DNA from: Neisseria subflava | GTDB taxonomy: Bacteria > Pseudomonadota > Gammaproteobacteria > Burkholderiales > Neisseriaceae | NCBI RefSeq assembly: GCF_005221305.1 | Contig: NZ_CP039887.1 | Location: forward strand, 1,612,001 to 1,676,000 | Direction: 5' to 3' | Length of the DNA stretch: 64,000 nt | Shown: piece after piece, positions 59,677-64,000 of the stretch | Position numbering within the stretch: the stretch's first letter is position 1 | Layout: each line of letters opens with the position of its first letter | Made by a program: the position numbers and the translations under genes | The notes under the pieces: model-generated | Told to the model about the DNA's origin: nothing | The model's database searches: none | What the model saw: the letters and a program-made list of their open reading frames with translations, nothing else

Positions 59677-60500
59677 AAAAAACCACCGCTTCACTCTGCC
59701 TCCTCATCAGCCTTGCCTCCACTCCCGCACTTGCCGAACGCAATCCGGCCGATCCTTACGAAGGCTACAACCGTACCGTTTCCAAGTTCAACGACAAAGC
59801 AGACAAATACGTCCTTTCCCCTGTCGCACGCGGTTATCGCAAAGTAACGCCCAAACCGGTACGTACCGGCGTGAGCAACTTCTTCAACAACCTGCGCGAT
59901 GTCGTCAGCTTCGGCAGCAATGTGCTGCGCCTTGACGTCAAACGCGCCAGCGAAGACCTCGTCCGCGTCGGCATCAACACCACCTTCGGCCTTGGCGGTT
60001 TAATCGACATAGCCGGTGCAGGCGGCGTACCCAGCAATAAAAACACACTCGGCGACACCTTCGCCTCATGGGGCTGGAAAAACAGCAACTACTTCGTCGT
60101 CCCCCTACTCGGCCCGTCTACCGTACGCGATACCGTCGGCAACGCCGTTACCACCGTCTATCCGGTTAAAAACGCCGTCTTTCACACCAGTGCAGGACGC
60201 TGGAGCACGACCGGTCTGCAAGCCATCAATACCCGTGAAGAACTGCTCGACCTGACCGACAGCCTAGAAGGTGCAGCCATCGACAAATACAGCTACACAC
60301 GCGACCTTTACATGAAAGTCCGCACCCAACAAACCGGCGGCACGCTCCCTCAAAGCGAAGACGACAACATCGACATCGATGACTTGGTGGACAGCAACGC
60401 CTCTTCCGAACCGGTAGCAGCACCCCAAACCGCTCCGGCAGAAATCCCCGATACAGCCAATCCTCAAACCCTGTATCAAACACCATCAGAAAATCCCTGA
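59673..60500 (+). CDS. mlaA: MlaA/VacJ family outer-membrane lipid-removal protein, lacking a lipobox
   Basis: A 275-residue MlaA homologue, the outer-membrane partner that removes misplaced phospholipids. It has NPADPYEGYNRTVSKFNDKA, DVVSFGSNVLRLD, GLGGLIDIAGAGGVP and LGDTFASWGW. Unlike E. coli MlaA, the signal peptide (LISLASTPALAER) has no Cys at the cleavage site, so signal peptidase I processing is predicted. The C-terminal ~50 residues are an acidic, Pro-rich tail. ATGA overlap with mlaB. A hairpin follows at 60518-60542. Confidence 0.93.
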   Translation: MKKTTASLCLLISLASTPALAERNPADPYEGYNRTVSKFNDKADKYVLSPVARGYRKVTPKPVRTGVSNFFNNLRDVVSFGSNVLRLDVKRASEDLVRVGINTTFGLGGLIDIAGAGGVPSNKNTLGDTFASWGWKNSNYFVVPLLGPSTVRDTVGNAVTTVYPVKNAVFHTSAGRWSTTGLQAINTREELLDLTDSLEGAAIDKYSYTRDLYMKVRTQQTGGTLPQSEDDNIDIDDLVDSNASSEPVAAPQTAPAEIPDTANPQTLYQTPSENP

Positions 60501-60517
60501 TGGTTTCCATAAATTAA

Positions 60518-60542
60518 AGGCCGTCTGAAATTCAGACGGCCT
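60518..60542. terminator. Uptake-sequence hairpin ending the mla operon
   Basis: AGGCCGTCTGAA and TTCAGACGGCCTTTA adjoin directly, 17 bases after mlaA. Confidence 0.86.
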
Positions 60543-60615
60543 TTATCCCCCAAAAGATAGCCAGTCCACCACCTTTGCTATATCATTCAACTATACAGAA
60601 ACCAAGGAAAACACC

Positions 60616-60978
60616 ATGTACGAAGTCAACCGCAGCGTCTTCCTGCTTATCCCCCTCGATCCTTTTTGGAACTGGCTGAAATCCCTGCCCGGCAATCACT
60701 TGGATGGCCTGACACTGGAAGACATTCAAGCCGATGCCAATTCCTACCTCGTTCGCCCGTGCGAAACTGCCGACGAAGTATGGGATGAAATCGAAGCGCG
60801 TTTTGAAGATATTTTTGCTGCCGAATTGGCCGACTGGTGCGAAGACGAAAGCGAATGGCCGGATTTGGATGCTGACATTTTCAACGAATGGTTCGACATC
60901 CAACTCTCTACCGTGATTACCGACCTCGAACACGAACCAATCGCACGCGAAGAGTTCCAACCCATCAATCTCAACTGA
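60616..60978 (+). CDS. Conserved hypothetical acidic protein
   Basis: A 120-residue, strongly acidic cytoplasmic protein rich in Trp and Glu/Asp (WDEIEARFEDIFAAELADWC, EWPDLDADIFNEWFD). It starts MYEVNRSVFLLIPLDPFW. I recall similar proteins as widely conserved hypotheticals of proteobacteria but know no function. Its TGA overlaps the ATG of the thioesterase gene, so translation is coupled. Confidence 0.8.
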   Translation: MYEVNRSVFLLIPLDPFWNWLKSLPGNHLDGLTLEDIQADANSYLVRPCETADEVWDEIEARFEDIFAAELADWCEDESEWPDLDADIFNEWFDIQLSTVITDLEHEPIAREEFQPINLN

Positions 60979-61361
60979 TGAAACTGACCGTCCGCAACTA
61001 CCACCTCGACGGCTACGGCCACGTCAACAATGCGCGCTATCTCGAATTTCTCGAAGAAGCGCGCTGGACGTTTTTTCAAGAGCATGACCTTCTGTCCGAA
61101 CTCGAAGGCATCATGCTCGTTGTTGCACGCGTCGATATCCGCTACCGCCGTCCGTCGCTTGAAGGCGATGTTTTAACCTTCACAGGCCGTCTGAAAGACA
61201 TCGGCACACGCCACATCATCCTTAGCCAAACCGCGACCCTGCCCAACGGCAAAGCCGCCATCGAAGCCGAAGTTACCCTTATGCCCGTCAGCAGCGAAAG
61301 CGGCCGCAGCATCAGCGTTCCTCAAACCTTAGCACACGCAATTCAAAACCTCGAATCATGA
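60978..61361 (+). CDS. Hotdog-fold acyl-CoA thioesterase
   Basis: A 127-residue 4HBT-type thioesterase. The family signature NYHLDGYGHVNNARYLEFLE contains the catalytic-type Asp and the HVNN motif, and VARVDIRYRRPSLEGDVLTF follows. Likely hydrolyses acyl-CoA or acyl-ACP; substrate unknown. Its start overlaps the stop of the upstream gene, and its end overlaps the downstream TlpA-like start by ATGA, so the three genes form one tight unit. Confidence 0.87.
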   Translation: MKLTVRNYHLDGYGHVNNARYLEFLEEARWTFFQEHDLLSELEGIMLVVARVDIRYRRPSLEGDVLTFTGRLKDIGTRHIILSQTATLPNGKAAIEAEVTLMPVSSESGRSISVPQTLAHAIQNLES

Positions 61362-61846
61362 AAAAAATACTCACACTCCTTGTCGTTGCCACGATTGGCG
61401 CGCTTCTTACCTTCGTCCTTATCCCCAGCAACAAAGCCGCCCCTGATTTCGCCCTGCCCGACCTGCAAGGCAAAAGTATTACCAACGCCGACTTGAAAGG
61501 CAAAGTCACCCTCATCAACTTCTGGTTTCCCTCCTGCCCCGGTTGCGTGAGCGAAATGCCTAAAATCATCAAAACCGCCCAAGATTATCAAGGCAAAAAC
61601 TTCCAAGTCCTCGGCATAGCACAGCCCATTGACCCTATTGAGAGCGTCCATCAGTACGTTAAAGAATACGGCCTGCCTTTCACCGTCATGTACGATACCG
61701 ACAAAACTGCCGCAAAAGCCTTTGGCACACAGGTTTACCCGACTTCCGTCCTGATCGACAAAAACGGCAACATCCTCAAAACCTACGTTGGCGAACCCAA
61801 TTTCTCCCAACTCTATCAAGAAATCGACCAAGCCCTCACCCAATAA
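61358..61846 (+). CDS. TlpA-like membrane-anchored thioredoxin-fold protein
   Basis: A 162-residue protein with an N-terminal membrane anchor (about 4-22) and a periplasmic thioredoxin fold. The redox pair Cys60/Cys63 is in FPSCPGC, with FALPDLQGKSITNADLKGKV before it and the cis-Pro in VYPTSVLID. It resembles TlpA/ResA reductases. ATGA overlap with the thioesterase gene. Confidence 0.9.
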   Translation: MKKILTLLVVATIGALLTFVLIPSNKAAPDFALPDLQGKSITNADLKGKVTLINFWFPSCPGCVSEMPKIIKTAQDYQGKNFQVLGIAQPIDPIESVHQYVKEYGLPFTVMYDTDKTAAKAFGTQVYPTSVLIDKNGNILKTYVGEPNFSQLYQEIDQALTQ

Positions 61847-61851
61847 ATCCA

Positions 61852-61882
61852 AGGCCGTCTGAAACCATATTTCAGACGGCCT
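61852..61882. terminator. Uptake-sequence hairpin after the TlpA-like gene
   Basis: AGGCCGTCTGAAA and TTTCAGACGGCCT, 5 bases past the stop. Confidence 0.87.
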
Positions 61883-61899
61883 AAAACCGAAATATCCTT

Positions 61900-61905
61900 T
61901 ATAAT
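61900..61905 (+). promoter_or_regulatory. Possible -10 element upstream of obgE
   Basis: TATAAT stands 84 bases before the obgE ATG and just after the preceding terminator. No clear -35 was found, so this is a candidate only. Confidence 0.4.
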
Positions 61906-61989
61906 AAGCAACATTTTATCCGTTCAGACACCAAGCTCCTCTATCAACAAAGGCCGTCTGAAACAACCGAATACCCATAAGAGAACATC

Positions 61990-63144
61990 ATGAAATTTAT
62001 CGACGAAGCAAAAATCGAAGTCGCCGCAGGCAAAGGCGGTAATGGCGCAACCAGTTTCCGCCGCGAAAAATTCGTACCCCGCGGCGGCCCTGACGGCGGC
62101 GACGGTGGCAAAGGTGGCAGCGTTTGGGCAGAAGCCGACGAAAACACCAACACCCTCGTCGAATACCGCTTCGTCAAACGCTACCAAGCCAAAAACGGCG
62201 AAAAAGGCCACGGCTCCGACCGCTACGGCGCAGGTGCGGACGACATCGTCCTCAAAATGCCCGTCGGCACCCTTATCCGCGACCTCGATACCGACGAAAT
62301 CGTCGCCGACCTCACTTATCACGGCCAGCGCGTCTGTCTCGCCAAAGGTGGCAAAGGCGGCTTGGGCAACATCCACTTCAAATCCTCCGTCAACCGCGCA
62401 CCCAAACAATCCACACCCGGCGAAGAAGGCGAAACCCGCTCCCTGCAACTCGAGCTTAAAGTTCTCGCCGATGTCGGCTTGTTGGGCATGCCTAACGCCG
62501 GTAAATCCACCCTGATTACCGCCGTATCCGCCGCACGCCCCAAAATCGCCAACTACCCCTTCACCACCCTGCATCCGAACTTGGGCGTCGTGCGCATCGA
62601 CGAAAACCACAGCTTCGTCATGGCAGACATCCCCGGCCTGATTGAAGGCGCGGCAGAAGGCGCAGGCCTCGGCCACCGCTTCCTCAAACACTTATCGCGT
62701 ACCGGCCTGCTGTTGCACGTCGTCGATTTGGCTCCCTTTGACGAAGCCGTCAACCCAGCAGAAGAAGCCCTCGCCATCATCAACGAATTGCGCAAATACG
62801 ACGAAGAGCTCTACGACAAACCGCGCTGGCTGGTACTGAACAAACTCGACATGCTCGATGAAGAAGAAGCCCAAGCGCGTAGCGCCGCCTTCCTCGAAGC
62901 CATCGGCTGGGACTACCCAAAACCAGACGACCGCTTCCAATTCGACATGGAAACCCCACGCCTCTTCCAAATCAGCGCATTGACCCACCAAGGCACGCAG
63001 GAGTTGGTACACCAAATCAACCAATACCTGACCGAGAAAAAACGCATCGAAGCCGAAAAAGCAGAAGCGGAACAGGCAGCGGCAAAAGCCGAAATTGCCG
63101 AGCAGCAGCCTAAAACGGACACAGGTGTATTTAAGCCGGAGTAA
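61990..63144 (+). CDS. obgE: GTPase ObgE/CgtA
   Basis: A 384-residue essential GTPase associated with the large ribosomal subunit and stress control. The Gly-rich Obg fold (AAGKGGNGATSFRREKFVPR, GGDGGKGGSVW) is followed by the G domain: G1 GMPNAGKSTL, G2 region FTTLHPNLG, G3 DIPGLIEGA, G4 NKLD. The C-terminal tail is Lys/Glu/Ala-rich. It follows an uptake-sequence hairpin and has its own candidate promoter. Confidence 0.96.
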   Translation: MKFIDEAKIEVAAGKGGNGATSFRREKFVPRGGPDGGDGGKGGSVWAEADENTNTLVEYRFVKRYQAKNGEKGHGSDRYGAGADDIVLKMPVGTLIRDLDTDEIVADLTYHGQRVCLAKGGKGGLGNIHFKSSVNRAPKQSTPGEEGETRSLQLELKVLADVGLLGMPNAGKSTLITAVSAARPKIANYPFTTLHPNLGVVRIDENHSFVMADIPGLIEGAAEGAGLGHRFLKHLSRTGLLLHVVDLAPFDEAVNPAEEALAIINELRKYDEELYDKPRWLVLNKLDMLDEEEAQARSAAFLEAIGWDYPKPDDRFQFDMETPRLFQISALTHQGTQELVHQINQYLTEKKRIEAEKAEAEQAAAKAEIAEQQPKTDTGVFKPE

Positions 63145-63146
63145 AA

Positions 63147-63192
63147 AATTTCAGACGGCCTATTGATGACGTAAAAGGCCGTCTGAAATTCA
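63147..63192. terminator. Inverted uptake-sequence pair after obgE
   Basis: AATTTCAGACGGCCT and AGGCCGTCTGAAATT are separated by about 16 bases, directly past obgE. Confidence 0.75.
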
Positions 63193-63234
63193 ACAAAGTA
63201 TTCTTAGAAAGAATCGTAACTACCACGAACAAGC

Positions 63235-63295
63235 TAATCGTCTACGGGCGATTATTAAGTAACCGAATATGATATAGCCGCTTACGGGCGGCTAT
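63235..63295 (+). promoter_or_regulatory. Two tandem hairpins in the leader of the Dam-type gene
   Basis: TAATCG-TCTACGGG-CGATTA (63235-63254) and ATAGCCGC-TTACGG-GCGGCTAT (63274-63295) are perfect stems whose loop regions share TACGGGCG. They end 9 bases before the ATG, so they could affect ribosome access. They do not contain uptake sequences and match no RNA family I know. Confidence 0.5.
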
Positions 63296-63304
63296 GAGCA
63301 AGAT

Positions 63305-64000
63305 ATGTCCAAACCCTTTCTGAAATGGGCTGGAGGGAAGTATAAACTTGTCCCCTTTATTGAAACCCACATCCCCACAAAAAAACGAAAACGCCTGATT
63401 GAACCGTTTTCAGGCTCTGCTGCCTTATCACTGTCTTTGGATTTTGAGAGGTATTTGCTCAATGACATTAATACTGACTTGATTGTTCTGTTTTCAAACT
63501 TAAAAACAGAAAAACATAGTTTTATCGACTACGCACATTCTTTCTTTATCCCTGAAAATAATAACGAAAAAAAATATTATGACTTACGTGACAGATTTAA
63601 CCACAGTACTGACACCATTGAGCGCGCAGCTCTGTTTGTTTATCTGAACCGCCATGCCTTCAACGGATTGTGCCGTTACAACAGCAAAGGCTGTTTCAAC
63701 GTACCGTTCGGACGCTACAAATCTCCTTATTTTCCCGAAACCGAAATGCAGGCTTTTGTACAGAAATCCGAACGGATAGATTTGACCTGCAGCGATTTCC
63801 AGACGGCATTAGATGCAGCGGAAGATGGCGACACCATTTATTGCGACCCACCTTATGCACCTTTGAGCGAAACCTCGTCCTTTACCTCCTACTCCAAAAG
63901 CGGTTTCGATTTGGACGAACAAAAACGCTTGGCAGAAACTGCCAAACAAACAGCACGGCGGGCGCACGGTATTCTAATTTCCAATCACGATACCACATTT
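63305..64000 (+). CDS. dam: Dam-type DNA adenine methyltransferase (partial, C-terminus beyond window)
   Basis: 232 codons are open to the right edge. The N-terminal FLKWAGGKYKLVPFI (SAM-binding motif of D12-class enzymes), LIEPFSGSAALSL and the catalytic YCDPPYAPLS mark an N6-adenine methyltransferase of the Dam/DpnM kind; GATC is the expected target but specificity is not certain. Codon use and AT content differ from obgE, suggesting a transferred gene. No partner nuclease is visible in the window; one could lie downstream. The role (repair, restriction or orphan) is open. Confidence 0.85.
   Translation, partial: MSKPFLKWAGGKYKLVPFIETHIPTKKRKRLIEPFSGSAALSLSLDFERYLLNDINTDLIVLFSNLKTEKHSFIDYAHSFFIPENNNEKKYYDLRDRFNHSTDTIERAALFVYLNRHAFNGLCRYNSKGCFNVPFGRYKSPYFPETEMQAFVQKSERIDLTCSDFQTALDAAEDGDTIYCDPPYAPLSETSSFTSYSKSGFDLDEQKRLAETAKQTARRAHGILISNHDTTF

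Overview
The window is a chromosomal segment of a Neisseria species. The 12-base DNA uptake sequence (DUS) AGGCCGTCTGAA and its reverse complement occur dozens of times, often as inverted pairs that form intergenic terminators. One short Correia element is present. The gene set (atp operon next to parB, tpiA-secG-tRNA-Leu, mla operon, rne/rluC pair) is that of a betaproteobacterium. Use of AGGCCGTCTGAA rather than ATGCCGTCTGAA points to a commensal of the N. subflava/flavescens kind rather than meningococcus or gonococcus; this is inference.

Layout. 1-0.44 kb: AT-rich partial membrane gene running off the left edge behind polA. 0.5-3.3 kb: polA. 3.4-12.3 kb: accessory block with a PspA/IM30 protein, a YqiJ-type OB-fold membrane protein and a YqiK-type flotillin, interspersed with small unknown, immunity-like and membrane genes, two paralogous PepSY-like envelope proteins, a Correia element, a palindromic repeat element and gene remnants. 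Its uptake sequences are mostly AGGTCGTCTGAA, the dialect reported for the N. mucosa/sicca group. 12.6-19.5 kb: complete F1Fo ATP synthase operon atpIBEFHAGDC (minus). 19.8-32.4 kb: parB, a pabB-pabC fusion, ppk2, a YhbP-like protein, ubiX, tRNA-Leu(GAG), secG, tpiA, pcm, a rhodanese, an arcD-like antiporter, a homocysteine methyltransferase, fabF, acpP. 32.8-38.9 kb: a prolyl oligopeptidase, ppk1, fabI, mscL. 39.1-45.1 kb: rne, rluC, a HAD phosphatase, an exported ATP-dependent DNA ligase. 45.2-49.3 kb: disturbed segment with an IS3-family element, a frameshifted HAF-repeat autotransporter and a frameshifted cysE. 49.5-56.3 kb: a metallo-hydrolase, a BamE-like lipoprotein, an L,D-transpeptidase-like protein, a copper-storage-type Cys-rich protein, an acetyltransferase, rpmE, a GT-C glycosyltransferase, an exported unknown protein. 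56.5-60.5 kb: mlaFEDCBA phospholipid transport operon. 60.6-64 kb: a three-gene overlapping unit (unknown, thioesterase, TlpA-like), obgE, and the 5' part of a Dam-type adenine methylase preceded by two tandem hairpins.

How the genes work together: most of the window is housekeeping (energy, fatty-acid synthesis, envelope lipid homeostasis, RNA decay, polyphosphate). The coherent accessory theme is membrane integrity: PspA, YqiJ and flotillin homologues together with several unknown membrane proteins. No CRISPR array, rRNA or recognisable prophage was seen. The most notable signals are the DUS dialect change, genes whose stop codons come from inserted repeats, two neighbouring one-base frameshifts, the IS element in a broken terminator, and the structured leader of the Dam-type gene.
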